From contig NZ_FPAS01000002.1 of NCBI RefSeq assembly GCF_900116425.1, forward strand, positions 142,537-206,536: a stretch of DNA of 64,000 nt. The letters are read 5' to 3'. Source of the DNA: Lishizhenia tianjinensis. Lineage in GTDB: Bacteria > Bacteroidota > Bacteroidia > Flavobacteriales_D > Crocinitomicaceae. The notes beneath the pieces are model-generated. The model saw only the letters and a program-made list of their open reading frames with translations, searched no databases and was not told the origin of the DNA. Numbering within the stretch: the stretch's first letter is position 1; each line of letters opens with the position of its first letter. The position numbers were made by a program, and so were the translations under genes. Shown here piece by piece: positions 36,114 to 44,603 of the stretch.

Positions 36114-37280
36114 TTATTGAATAACTAATTTTTGACTGTGGATGAGTCCCTCATTTTCGAGGAGGTGACAGAAGTAAACCCCTGCTTTTAGCGGAGGAAG
36201 GGTGATGTAACTATCGATGGTGTTTTTTTCTAAAACAAGTTCTCCTTGTGTATTGTATAGGCGCACAAGAAGTGATGTCGCAGTATTCGTTGTACTTAAA
36301 AACACCCTGTCTTGCGCTGGATTGGGGTAAAGAGTAATTTGTGCTTCGCTAAAACTTAAACGATGGAATATTTTAGATCTAGTGAATGTTCCGGTCAACC
36401 CCGTACAGAGGTAGAACTCACGGTTAATTACAAAGTGAGATGAACCGCGCATGGGATCTGCGAGGAGGGTGTCGAGTGCGGACCAAGAATTTGTAAGTAG
36501 CTCGTATTGGTACACTTTGCTTTGAAAATCTTGATCTCCTTTCATGCCACCACCTATGATGAGTTTGGTGTCAATTTTATCGGCAAAAGCATAACTCAAT
36601 TTACCGCCCGGAAAGTTATCCATAGCTGTCCATTCTTCAGAAAAAACATCAAAGCTGTACAAGTCTTCAAAATGATTGGCGGCATCAAATCCTTTTAAAC
36701 CCAATCCAACAATGGCTTTTCCTTGTAGGGCTACACCAATGGCGTCTCTGCGGGCTTCACCGGGGAAATCTTTTAGTTTTGTCCAAGTATCCGTTTTAGG
36801 ATGGTATTTCCAAAAATCTTTTTTTAAACCACTAAAGGAGGCACCTAATCCGAAATAACCGTATTCACCTGAGCTGAAGGCAACGGTACTCCATCTGGCT
36901 GAGTCGGGAAAATCTTGTTTTTGTGTCCATGTATCCAATTCTCCATCATATTGCCAAACATCTTTTAGCGCATCACCATCTAAACTATAACCACCGATGA
37001 GGTAGGCCTTGTTTGCAATGGTAAAAACAGCGGTATATTGACGATCAACACCTGGAAAACTACTTTTTTGTTCCCATTTTTCTGTTGTCGGATCATAACT
37101 GTAAAGCGTATTGGTTGAGCCACCGTTGTCGCTTTTGCCAGTAACACAATATCCCTTTCCTTGTAGTGCAAAAGCAACGGCATCATCTCGTGCATCTCCG
37201 GGGAAATTAGGCAAAGCTTCCCATTGTTGTGCACAAACTACAAGAGGTAATATAAGGATGAAGTAGCAGAGTAGTTTCAT
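36114..37280 (-). CDS. Kelch-repeat protein with T9SS C-terminal sorting domain
   Basis: A 388-aa secreted protein. A signal peptide (LLCYFILILPLVVCAQ) is followed by about five to six kelch repeats of the form W..L.DFPG.AR..A..F and KGYCVTGKSD or GYFGLGASF, each close to 50 aa, which should fold as a beta-propeller. The last 75 residues are a type A sorting domain (ITLYPNPAQDRVFLS to GVYFCHLLENEGLIHSQKLVIQ). It is expected at the cell surface or outside; the ligand is unknown. Confidence 0.88.
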   Translation of the reverse strand: MKLLCYFILILPLVVCAQQWEALPNFPGDARDDAVAFALQGKGYCVTGKSDNGGSTNTLYSYDPTTEKWEQKSSFPGVDRQYTAVFTIANKAYLIGGYSLDGDALKDVWQYDGELDTWTQKQDFPDSARWSTVAFSSGEYGYFGLGASFSGLKKDFWKYHPKTDTWTKLKDFPGEARRDAIGVALQGKAIVGLGLKGFDAANHFEDLYSFDVFSEEWTAMDNFPGGKLSYAFADKIDTKLIIGGGMKGDQDFQSKVYQYELLTNSWSALDTLLADPMRGSSHFVINREFYLCTGLTGTFTRSKIFHRLSFSEAQITLYPNPAQDRVFLSTTNTATSLLVRLYNTQGELVLEKNTIDSYITLPPLKAGVYFCHLLENEGLIHSQKLVIQ

Positions 37281-37475
37281 ATAAGGAGTAACGATGAAAA
37301 TTAGTATTGCGTATGAAAGTGCTTAAATTATTAATTCAAAATGGAATATAGTCATGCGTCATTTACACAACGGATGATTACAATTTATTATTCGTTGTTT
37401 GGGCGCGAAACTACTGTAAATGAAGGAGTCGAAAAAGGCTATTAACAATGAACTTAAAATTGTGTAAAACCTAAT

Positions 37476-37506
37476 TTTGACACTTTTTTTCTTTGTCCTA
37501 AATTTG
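37476..37506 (+). promoter_or_regulatory. Promoter of the 61-aa protein gene
   Basis: TTTG (37476-37479, within TTTTG) is followed by exactly 19 bases and TAAATTTG (37499-37506). This is a complete match to the Bacteroidota consensus TTTG-N19-TAnnTTTG, 25 bases before the ATG. Confidence 0.8.
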
Positions 37507-37531
37507 GGTATACCGAAAAACAATTGGAGTT

Positions 37532-37717
37532 ATGAGCGAGCAAGAAATCACACAACAGATAGAAGAATTAAAGAGCAAGTTAACAGGTAATTTGTTCGAA
37601 GATGGTGAAACACAACAAGCCATTTACGAATTGAAAAAGCAGTTAAATCCTCAAATCGAAACAAATCCTGAGATGGATAATTACGATGATGAAGATTGTT
37701 TATACTGTGGAAGTTAA
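37532..37717 (+). CDS. Small acidic protein with C-terminal CxxC
   Basis: A 61-aa protein without signal peptide. It is mostly helical (about residues 3-38), then acidic (NPEMDNYDDEDC), and ends CLYCGS, a CxxC pair that could bind zinc or act in redox. It has a consensus promoter, a Shine-Dalgarno-like GGAG six bases before its ATG, and its own hairpin terminator, so it is a stand-alone gene rather than a chance frame. The function is unknown. Confidence 0.8.
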   Translation: MSEQEITQQIEELKSKLTGNLFEDGETQQAIYELKKQLNPQIETNPEMDNYDDEDCLYCGS

Positions 37718-37736
37718 TGACCAAAAGATATTTTGT

Positions 37737-37768
37737 AAAAAGCCTCGATCTTTGTCGGGGCTTTTTTA
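37737..37768 (+). terminator. Terminator after the 61-aa gene
   Basis: The stem AAAAAGCCTCGA / TCGGGGCTTTTT contains one G-T pair, with a 6-base loop and a T-run. Confidence 0.88.
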
Positions 37769-37795
37769 ATTTTAAGCAATCATTAATTCTTGGCC

Positions 37796-38446
37796 ATGTA
37801 TAAAAGGTTTTCTCTTGTCCTTCTTTTTTCCACACTCTTTGTTTTAACATCTTGTTTTGAAATCATAGAAGATCTTACACTAAATAAAGATGGTAGTGGT
37901 AGTTTGAAAGTGAAACTCAACATGAGCGCTTCGGCGACCAAATTGAAAGGCATCATGGCTTTGGATAGTTTGGATGGAAAACCAGTGCCAAGCAAGGCGG
38001 ATATCTTGGATTCACTGAATAAATATGTGGCTTTGGTAGAAAAAGAACCGGGTATTTCTGACGTGAAAGCAACCATGGATTTCGATTATTTTGTGTTTAA
38101 CCTCTCCCTGAATTTTGATTCTATTGCTGCTTTGGAACAGGCGGTGAATAAATATACCAAAGAGGAAGGGGAATACTCCTGGATGAGTTGGAAGGAAGGC
38201 AATTTTGAACGCAAATCTTTAGCGATACTCAATCCTATAGTGAAGAAAATTAAAGCCAAAGACAAAGCAAAGCTCCATGAGGCGACCTATGTTTCTATTA
38301 CGCGTTTTAAGGATGGAGAAGTTAAGGACATGACCAATCCTGGCGCCGTGTTGGCTGCCAACAAAAAGGCTGTAATGCAACGTTTTAATGTAGGAGAAGT
38401 GATAGACGACCCCGATCAAGTAAAGAATACGGTAACCGTAAAATAA
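37796..38446 (+). CDS. Lipoprotein of unknown function
   Basis: About 216 aa from the ATG at 37796 (MYKRFSLVLLF); a TTG two codons earlier is possible. The lipobox FVLTSC places cysteine near residue 20. The mature part begins FEIIEDLTLNKDGSGSLKVKLNMS and then has a mixed alpha/beta pattern. The TLNKDGSG phrase occurs in other Bacteroidota lipoproteins. I do not recognise a function. Confidence 0.75.
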   Translation: MYKRFSLVLLFSTLFVLTSCFEIIEDLTLNKDGSGSLKVKLNMSASATKLKGIMALDSLDGKPVPSKADILDSLNKYVALVEKEPGISDVKATMDFDYFVFNLSLNFDSIAALEQAVNKYTKEEGEYSWMSWKEGNFERKSLAILNPIVKKIKAKDKAKLHEATYVSITRFKDGEVKDMTNPGAVLAANKKAVMQRFNVGEVIDDPDQVKNTVTVK

Positions 38447-38477
38447 ATTCTTTGTTGCATAGTAGTAAACTGTGTTA

Positions 38478-38610
38478 GCGATTGAAATGGCAGCTCCTCA
38501 AGTTAGAGCTGAACGTATTGTTGCTGAAAGTACACGACCAGCGGAAGTGTGCATGAAGCTTAAATTAGTTAAGCTATAGCTTGTGGACTACAATGGAAAG
38601 CGCGCCCGAA
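38478..38610. repeat. Structured intergenic element related to the 12776 repeats
   Basis: The block GCGATTGAAATGGCAGCTCC (38478-38497) and the later ACAATGGAAAGCGCGCCCG (38590-38608) resemble paired blocks seen between genes in flavobacteria. Two hairpins lie between them: CAGCTC / GAGCTG (38491-38511) and AGCTTAA / TTAAGCT (38557-38575). The gap 38447-38675 contains no gene. Confidence 0.45.
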
Positions 38611-38675
38611 CACCCAAAAAAAACAGTTTTGAGTGTGAGTATTGAGTGTGGCTTGAATGCTGGGAAGTTTTTCCT

Positions 38676-38969
38676 TTATTTTTTGCTGCGTTTTGCGGCT
38701 TTAGATCCTCCGCCTAAAAATACACCCGCGCCTAAAAGGAATCCGAAATCGTACCAACCACCTGTATTGTTTACGGCATAAATGGCTACATCATCTTTGA
38801 ATAAGCTAATCACAAAACTTATGGGGGCGATGATGCCGTGCCACAAGCCACCCAGGAAATTATAAGGGGTAGTGGATGTGATGCATTCGTTCACATCTTG
38901 TGAGGGTGCACAGGCACTTACGAGAAAAAGGAAAGCAAGTAGCGTGTAGCTTAATGTTTTGATTTTCAT
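38676..38969 (-). CDS. Small lipoprotein with membrane segments
   Basis: A 97-aa protein. A lipobox (LFLVSAC, cysteine 20) is followed by a short loop and hydrophobic stretches around GGLWHGIIAPISFVISLF and WYDFGFLLGAGVFLGGG. Proteins with this GLWHGIIAP and YAVNNTGGWYDFGFLLG pattern are frequent in flavobacteria, but no function is known. It stands alone in a repeat-rich region. Confidence 0.75.
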   Translation of the reverse strand: MKIKTLSYTLLAFLFLVSACAPSQDVNECITSTTPYNFLGGLWHGIIAPISFVISLFKDDVAIYAVNNTGGWYDFGFLLGAGVFLGGGSKAAKRSKK

Positions 38970-39122
38970 GATTGTGTGTTTGTAGGAAAGATAGGAACTA
39001 TAAGTTGATAATGAAAATTATCTGATAAAAGAATAAACTGTGCCTGCGATAGAAGGATAGTGAGGAGTTTGAGTATTGAGTTTGATATTATTTCTTACGC
39101 TTAATGAGTTCTTGTCTTGCTC

Positions 39123-39467
39123 TTAACTTAGTCTCTTTATCATGGTATAGAGCATTTTAGAAATTTCTTCAAGTTCTTTATAGAATAAATCGAATTGAAC
39201 TTTATCGAGTTGATTGATGTAGTGGAGATAATCGAAAATTGCAATACATTCAAAAATGGAACCTCTTGAAATTATGTAGAATTTTCGTCTATCGGGATTT
39301 GTAAATCTTCCTGAACCTTCTGCTATATTAAGAAGAATGCTAAGGGATGCTCTTCTCAATTGATCTTTTGTGGTTCTATTATAATTTGAAATAGAAATTA
39401 AATCGGTTACTTTTTTATTGTATTCTTTGGTTCTAGAATACACATGAAGTTTTTCAAAGTCGAACAT
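39123..39467 (-). CDS. Four-helix-bundle protein (23S rRNA intervening-sequence family)
   Basis: A 114-aa protein of the S23/IVS four-helix-bundle family. The typical start FEKLHVYSRTKEYNKKV and the middle QLRRASLSILLNIAEGSGR with SRGSIFECIAIFDYL are clear. The family was first found in rRNA intervening sequences and occurs free-standing in many Bacteroidota genomes. It is related in fold to the Avd proteins of diversity-generating retroelements, but no reverse transcriptase is nearby. The function is not known. Confidence 0.9.
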   Translation of the reverse strand: MFDFEKLHVYSRTKEYNKKVTDLISISNYNRTTKDQLRRASLSILLNIAEGSGRFTNPDRRKFYIISRGSIFECIAIFDYLHYINQLDKVQFDLFYKELEEISKMLYTMIKRLS

Positions 39468-39603
39468 AGAAATAGGGTTAGGTTATTTCTGTATAAGTTA
39501 CAACAATGAAGTTTGACAAACAAATGAATGTTTAATGAGCTTAGTTGAAGGTTAAAAGGAGTGTAAGTAGTTCTCTCCCTACTCACACTCACTCTCAATA
39601 CTG

Positions 39604-41145
39604 TTATAACGGAATATTTCCGTGTTTCTTCGTTGGCAACTCCTCTTTTTTGCCTTCTAACATTTTGAAGGCTGCGGCCAATTTAGATCGGGTTTCTGAC
39701 GGTAAAATCACATCATCCACAAATCCTCTTTCGGCTGCTTTGTATGGGTTGGCAAACATATCTGCGTATTCTTGTTCTTTTTCTTTCCATTTTGCTTCTG
39801 GGTTTTCTGCTGTGGCAATTTCTCTTTTAAAGATAATCTCAGCAGCTCCTTTAGCACCCATTACTGCAATCTCGGCTGTTGGCCATGCAAAGTTTAAGTC
39901 GGCACCGATGTTCTTAGAGTTCATTACGTCGAATGCACCACCGTAAGCCTTACGCGTAATTACTGTAATTCTAGGCACTGTAGCTTCAGAGAAGGCATAC
40001 AATAATTTTGCACCGTGAGAAATGATACCTCTCCATTCTTGGTCAGTTCCTGGTAGGAATCCTGGAACATCTTCTACACACAATAAAGGAATATTGAAGG
40101 CATCACAGAAACGCACGAAACGCGCTCCTTTACGCGATGCATCTATGTCTAATACTCCGGCCAATGAAGCTGGCTGGTTGGCAACAACTCCAATTGTTCT
40201 TCCTTCGATTCTTGCAAAACCAACCACAATGTTAGTTGCGAAATCTTTGTGTACTTCACGGAAAGAATTATCGTCTATCATACAGTCGATAACTTCTCGC
40301 ATGTCGTAAGGAAGCGTAGAGTTAGCCGGAAGTATACTTCCTATTTTATCTAATTTACTTGGGTTGAATTCGAATTTTGTAGGGTGAGGTGCAAAAGTCT
40401 CACAGTTTTGAGGTAGGTAAGACATCAAGTCTCTTACTTCGTGCAATACTGTAACATCATTTTGAGAAGTAAAGTGATTAACCCCTGATTTCTCAGCATG
40501 TGCTTTCGCTCCCCCTAAATCTTCTGAAGTAACTTCTTCGTGCGTTACGGTTTTTACCACGTTGGGTCCGGTAACGAACATGTAAGAAGTATCTTCTACC
40601 ATGAAAATGAAATCTGTTAATGCTGGCGAGTAAACAGCTCCACCGGCACATGGTCCCATTACCACACTTAACTGAGGAATAGATCCTGAAGCCAAAGTGT
40701 TTCTGTAGAAGATATCTGCATAACCTGCCAAAGAAACTACTCCTTCTTGGATACGTGCTCCTCCTGAATCATTCAAACCAATGATTGGCGCTCTATTTTT
40801 AATGGCCAAATCCATAACTTTACAGATTTTCTCTGCGTGTGTTTCAGAAAGCGAACCTCCTAAAACGGTAAAATCTTGAGAGAAAACATAAACTGTTCTT
40901 CCGTGAATAGTTCCGTAACCCGTTACTACTCCATCACCAGGAATCTTGTTTTTTTCCAATCCGAAAGAGTCAGATCTGTGCTCCACAAACATCCCCATTT
41001 CTTGGAAAGAATTTTCATCCAAAAGAAGGTTAATTCTTTCTCTGGCTGTTAGTTTACTTTTTTCGTGCTGCTTGGCAATTCTGTCTGCCCCACCACCTAA
41101 TTTCGACGCTTCTCTTTTATCTATGAGTTGTTTGTTCAAATCCAT
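39604..41145 (-). CDS. Acyl-CoA carboxylase beta subunit (carboxyltransferase)
   Basis: A 513-aa carboxyltransferase subunit of the propionyl-/methylmalonyl-CoA group. Matches include [57 protein letters not shown] and, in the second half, [25 protein letters not shown] with the acyl-CoA-binding [10 protein letters not shown]. It moves carboxyl from biotin to propionyl-CoA, or removes it in decarboxylase complexes. The biotin carboxylase and carrier subunits are not in this window. Confidence 0.93.
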   Translation of the reverse strand: MDLNKQLIDKREASKLGGGADRIAKQHEKSKLTARERINLLLDENSFQEMGMFVEHRSDSFGLEKNKIPGDGVVTGYGTIHGRTVYVFSQDFTVLGGSLSETHAEKICKVMDLAIKNRAPIIGLNDSGGARIQEGVVSLAGYADIFYRNTLASGSIPQLSVVMGPCAGGAVYSPALTDFIFMVEDTSYMFVTGPNVVKTVTHEEVTSEDLGGAKAHAEKSGVNHFTSQNDVTVLHEVRDLMSYLPQNCETFAPHPTKFEFNPSKLDKIGSILPANSTLPYDMREVIDCMIDDNSFREVHKDFATNIVVGFARIEGRTIGVVANQPASLAGVLDIDASRKGARFVRFCDAFNIPLLCVEDVPGFLPGTDQEWRGIISHGAKLLYAFSEATVPRITVITRKAYGGAFDVMNSKNIGADLNFAWPTAEIAVMGAKGAAEIIFKREIATAENPEAKWKEKEQEYADMFANPYKAAERGFVDDVILPSETRSKLAAAFKMLEGKKEELPTKKHGNIPL

Positions 41146-41387
41146 TGTTAAGCTTTATGTTATATAATAGAATTGGCTTATGAAGTTGTAAATATCGTGA
41201 TTCTGATGAATAATAAAAGTTATTTGAAAAGTAAAATGGTCTAGTCTTCACCTCAAAGTCGTATTCATAAAAGAGCAGATTACTTTATTTGTAACTCAAC
41301 ACAACATATTCATAACACAAAATTTTAATGGTTTAGGCGATATAAAAAAATAATTCGGCTAATTTTAACTACCAACACCCAAGCGAT

Positions 41388-43037
41388 ATGCAGTTTTTCT
41401 CTCCCCATGATTTATCTGAAGTTTTAGGACTCACTACCCAAGAAGGAATCGCTCAATTGGTTCAAAATATACAGGAACATCTAAAGCAAAATGCTGTAAG
41501 GTCTATTAAGGTTTACGGACAAGATTTTGAAGCAGAAGAGGTACTCGATTTTTTGATGGGTTTACAGGGAGAATCACTGGTGTTTATCGATTGGGTACGC
41601 TTGCATCCGGGTATTAAGAAAGCGCTGACTTTAGGCGATTTTACTACCCTGCGTATAGATACCGTTATTCGAGAACACAGTTTATTTTCTGCCTTTAAAA
41701 AGTTCTTGACTCCTTTTTTAAAAGAGAATCTAAAGCGGGCATTAAGTGAGTCACTTACCACAGAAGATTGGCAGCGCGTGAGTGAACTGTTAGCTTACAC
41801 AGCCTTGCTGGTGGAGAAATCCATACTTGAGGTAGAATACGAGGTGGTTTGCACCATACAATCTCGAATAGAAAGTTTGAGCCTAAAAGTAGAAAGTGTA
41901 GACAGTGAAAGAAGGTTGATGAATACCTTAACGCTACTTTATAATCCTCAATTTTATGCTTGTTTAAATGCCCTAGAAAAGGAGAATTATGCTATAAAAT
42001 TATTGCCTCTAGAACTTTTTCAGAAGCTTTTAGAGCATGCTTACATGACTCCTCAATTGGCCAAGAACATTTTGAGTCATATTCAAATTTTAGAACTCAA
42101 CCCACACCACAAAAAGAAGGTGGATGAATTTAGTTTGGCCTTGAGAACGGGTAAAATTGAATTTAAAAAGGAGAGAAGAAGGGCGCGTATGAACAAGGTG
42201 CAACAATGGCAAAGGTTGGTAGTAGCCTTGTTGGTTTTGTGCGTGGTCTGCATCACTTTTGGATTTTACATACACGATGCAAAGGTCATTACCCCTGAGG
42301 TGACACATTTTCAAAGTGGTTTTGATAGTATTTCTAAAGATCAAATGGCCATGTTGGATAGTTTGTACCAACCCAAAGCCTTGGAGGAGGAAACAATAGA
42401 AAGTATTTCAGAAAGTGAACTCTACGGTACGCCCGTTTTTATAACGGGTGATAGCACAGCCTATGCTTCTATCAAAAATCTTAAAGCACGAAATTTAAAA
42501 CACGATTTAATGTTGGATTACAACCTACAAGATTTTTTAGAGACGCGCAATGTGTTTGTGGCCAATTGCGATGAGCTTGATGATTTGAATGCTTTTCAGC
42601 TCAACCATTTACCCCTTAATAGCGATTCAATGCACAAAGGGAGTCATAGTTTCCAAAACAGAACCTACAGCGATGTCTACATGGTTGTTTTTGAAGATAA
42701 AGAGGAAGGGGAAATCACAGGGATTTACGTGCCCGAAGACAAGGAGGTGGAATTGAATTTGAAGGAAGGAGATTTGGTTTTCTTTTACTCGGGTCAAAGT
42801 ATGTCGCCCTTTAACCCTACTGACACAAAGAATAGGGGGTATGGAAGTAGAACTTACCGACAAATGTTGAAAGGTAGTTTGGATCATCATTTCTGTAATT
42901 TTTCAGCCGTAAATAGAAATTTACTCATGCACACCTATCGCGTAGGTCCGACTCCAGAAACGGGTAAATCGGTTTTACATAGGATAAAGGGGGGTGAACT
43001 CAAATTAGTTTCTACGAGTTTGACGAAGCTAGATTAA
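41388..43037 (+). CDS. Single-pass membrane protein of unknown function
   Basis: A 549-aa protein. The N-terminal 260 residues are helical and charged, probably cytoplasmic. One membrane helix lies at about 277-295, preceded by a basic stretch KKERRRARMNK. The C-terminal part (about 300-549) would be outside the inner membrane and has a compact beta-rich segment (YSDVYMVVFEDKEEGEITGIYVPEDKEVEL). This layout resembles a transmembrane signalling or sensing protein, but no known domain is recognised. It precedes pth. Confidence 0.75.
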   Translation: MQFFSPHDLSEVLGLTTQEGIAQLVQNIQEHLKQNAVRSIKVYGQDFEAEEVLDFLMGLQGESLVFIDWVRLHPGIKKALTLGDFTTLRIDTVIREHSLFSAFKKFLTPFLKENLKRALSESLTTEDWQRVSELLAYTALLVEKSILEVEYEVVCTIQSRIESLSLKVESVDSERRLMNTLTLLYNPQFYACLNALEKENYAIKLLPLELFQKLLEHAYMTPQLAKNILSHIQILELNPHHKKKVDEFSLALRTGKIEFKKERRRARMNKVQQWQRLVVALLVLCVVCITFGFYIHDAKVITPEVTHFQSGFDSISKDQMAMLDSLYQPKALEEETIESISESELYGTPVFITGDSTAYASIKNLKARNLKHDLMLDYNLQDFLETRNVFVANCDELDDLNAFQLNHLPLNSDSMHKGSHSFQNRTYSDVYMVVFEDKEEGEITGIYVPEDKEVELNLKEGDLVFFYSGQSMSPFNPTDTKNRGYGSRTYRQMLKGSLDHHFCNFSAVNRNLLMHTYRVGPTPETGKSVLHRIKGGELKLVSTSLTKLD

Positions 43038-43047
43038 GGCAGACTAT

Positions 43048-43055
43048 TATTTTTG
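43048..43055 (+). promoter_or_regulatory. -7 promoter box before pth
   Basis: TATTTTTG matches TAnnTTTG, 15 bases before the ATG at 43071. A TTTG at 43019-43022 is at a longer spacing than usual. Confidence 0.4.
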
Positions 43056-43070
43056 CATAAAATTGTAGTG

Positions 43071-43634
43071 ATGAAATATCTAATTGTTGGATTAGGAAAC
43101 CCTGGTGCGAAATACGAGAACACGCGACATAACATTGGTTTTAAAGTAGTAGAAAAGTTCGCCGAAGAACGCGGAGCTGAATTCGAAACCTTGAAACACG
43201 CGCAAGTGGCACATGCCAAATGGAAAGGTCGTCAAGTGGTGTTGATTAAACCAACAACTTTCATGAACTTGAGCGGAAAAGCTGTGAATTACTGGATGCA
43301 ACAGGAGAAGATTCCTTTGGCTAACGTTTTGGTAATCATGGATGATATATCACTTCCTTTTGGGACTTTGCGTTTGAAAGGAAAAGGTTCTGATGCCGGA
43401 CACAACGGTTTAAAGGACATAGAAAAAATGGTAGGAACTTCTAAATATGCTCGTTTGAAATTTGGGGTAGGGAATGATTTTCACCCGGGGCAACAAGCAG
43501 ATTATGTGTTAGGAGAATGGAAGAAAAATGAAGCCTTGGATTTACCCGAGCGCATAGAGATGTCGACCAATTTTATCAAAGATTTTACTACGATTGGTTT
43601 GCAAATGACCATGACCAATTGGAACAATAAATAA
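43071..43634 (+). CDS. pth: Peptidyl-tRNA hydrolase
   Basis: A 187-aa enzyme from the ATG at 43071 (MKYLIVGLGNPGAKYENTRH); the frame extends a little further up but includes the promoter box. The catalytic histidine is H20 in NTRHNIGF. The tRNA-binding KPTTFMNLSGKAV and MDDISLPFGTLRLK with SDAGHNGLKDIEK blocks are present. It frees tRNA from stalled peptidyl-tRNA. The stop overlaps the next start as TAATG. Confidence 0.96.
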   Translation: MKYLIVGLGNPGAKYENTRHNIGFKVVEKFAEERGAEFETLKHAQVAHAKWKGRQVVLIKPTTFMNLSGKAVNYWMQQEKIPLANVLVIMDDISLPFGTLRLKGKGSDAGHNGLKDIEKMVGTSKYARLKFGVGNDFHPGQQADYVLGEWKKNEALDLPERIEMSTNFIKDFTTIGLQMTMTNWNNK

Positions 43635-44503
43635 TGCTGAATACACAACAGCAACAAACCATAACTGATTTCTGCGGCTTTAATCGCCCGATAGGGAAGA
43701 GTATAAGTTTACACGGTGGAGATATCAATTCTGTTTACCTCATTTCTTGGGAAGGCTTGGCCAGTTTTGTGGTGAAGATCAATGAGAAGGACAGGTATCC
43801 GGATATGTTCAAAAAGGAGATGCACGCTTTGGAGTTCATCAACGAACATGCACAAATTGGTTGTGTAGCGCCCATAAATTATTTCGAAGACGAAAACTAC
43901 CAGTATCTTTTATTAGATTGGATAGAGGAAGGAAAAAAAGACGAAACCTTCTACGTGCGCTTTGCCCATGAGTTGAGTGAAATGCACAAACTCACCCATC
44001 AACAATTCGGTTGGGGTGTAGATAATTATATCGGTTCTTTGGAGCAACACAACGACCAAAAAGACACCTGGCAAGAGTTTTATGCCACCCAACGCATACT
44101 TCCACTTACAAAAATGGCTTTTGACAATGGTTTACTAAACGAGCTTTGGGTGCGTGGAATTGAAAACTTCTGTAAGGAAATCGATAATGTCTTTCCTAAC
44201 GAACAACCTGCACTTTTGCACGGAGACCTATGGGGAGGAAACTACATGGTAGACGCCGGTGGTGATGCTATGTTAATAGATCCAGCTATTTATTTTGGTC
44301 ACCGAGAAATGGACTTGGGCATGACCCAATTGTTCGGTGGATTCAACGATAATTTCATAGAAGACTACAACGTTTATTCCCCTTTAGAAAAAGGATGGCA
44401 ACAACGCATCAAGTACACCCAGTTGTATCCGTATTTAGTTCACCTTAATCTCTTTGGAAGAAGCTATTTACCTGGAGTGCAGAAGGTGGCGATATTGTTT
44501 TAA
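43634..44503 (+). CDS. Fructosamine kinase family protein
   Basis: A 289-aa kinase-fold protein of the fructosamine/ketosamine-3-kinase family (PF03881). The family marks are HGGDINSVYLI near residue 28, the ATP-site FVVKINEKDR, the catalytic LLHGDLWGGNYMVD and MLIDPAIYFGHREMDLGMTQLFGGF. Members phosphorylate sugar-amine adducts so that they are released from proteins. Its ATG overlaps the pth stop, indicating coupled translation. Confidence 0.93.
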   Translation: MLNTQQQQTITDFCGFNRPIGKSISLHGGDINSVYLISWEGLASFVVKINEKDRYPDMFKKEMHALEFINEHAQIGCVAPINYFEDENYQYLLLDWIEEGKKDETFYVRFAHELSEMHKLTHQQFGWGVDNYIGSLEQHNDQKDTWQEFYATQRILPLTKMAFDNGLLNELWVRGIENFCKEIDNVFPNEQPALLHGDLWGGNYMVDAGGDAMLIDPAIYFGHREMDLGMTQLFGGFNDNFIEDYNVYSPLEKGWQQRIKYTQLYPYLVHLNLFGRSYLPGVQKVAILF

Positions 44504-44565
44504 GCGCGAATTGTGCGGTTTGGGTGATTAGTGATAAGAGATAAGTCAAAAGTGGAGTGAAAAAA

Positions 44566-44594
44566 GAGGTGTCTACTCTACAAATAAACACCTC
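44566..44594 (-). terminator. Terminator of the T9SS protein gene
   Basis: On the minus strand the stem GAGGTGT / ACACCTC is followed by CTTTTTT-type sequence, ten bases after the stop codon. Confidence 0.75.
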
Positions 44595-44603
44595 AATAAG
44601 TTC

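Noticed and set aside
38447-38675. Riboswitch or known structured RNA
   Set aside because: Hairpins are present but they match no riboswitch class that I can recognise; the region is reported only as a repeat-type element.
39123-39467. Diversity-generating retroelement (Avd-like four-helix protein)
   Set aside because: No reverse transcriptase and no pair of template/variable repeats are present nearby; the protein fits the free-standing IVS/S23 family.
39545-39946. Plus-strand frame of 133 aa opposite the carboxyltransferase gene
   Set aside because: It overlaps the end of a clear minus-strand enzyme gene and has no recognisable features.
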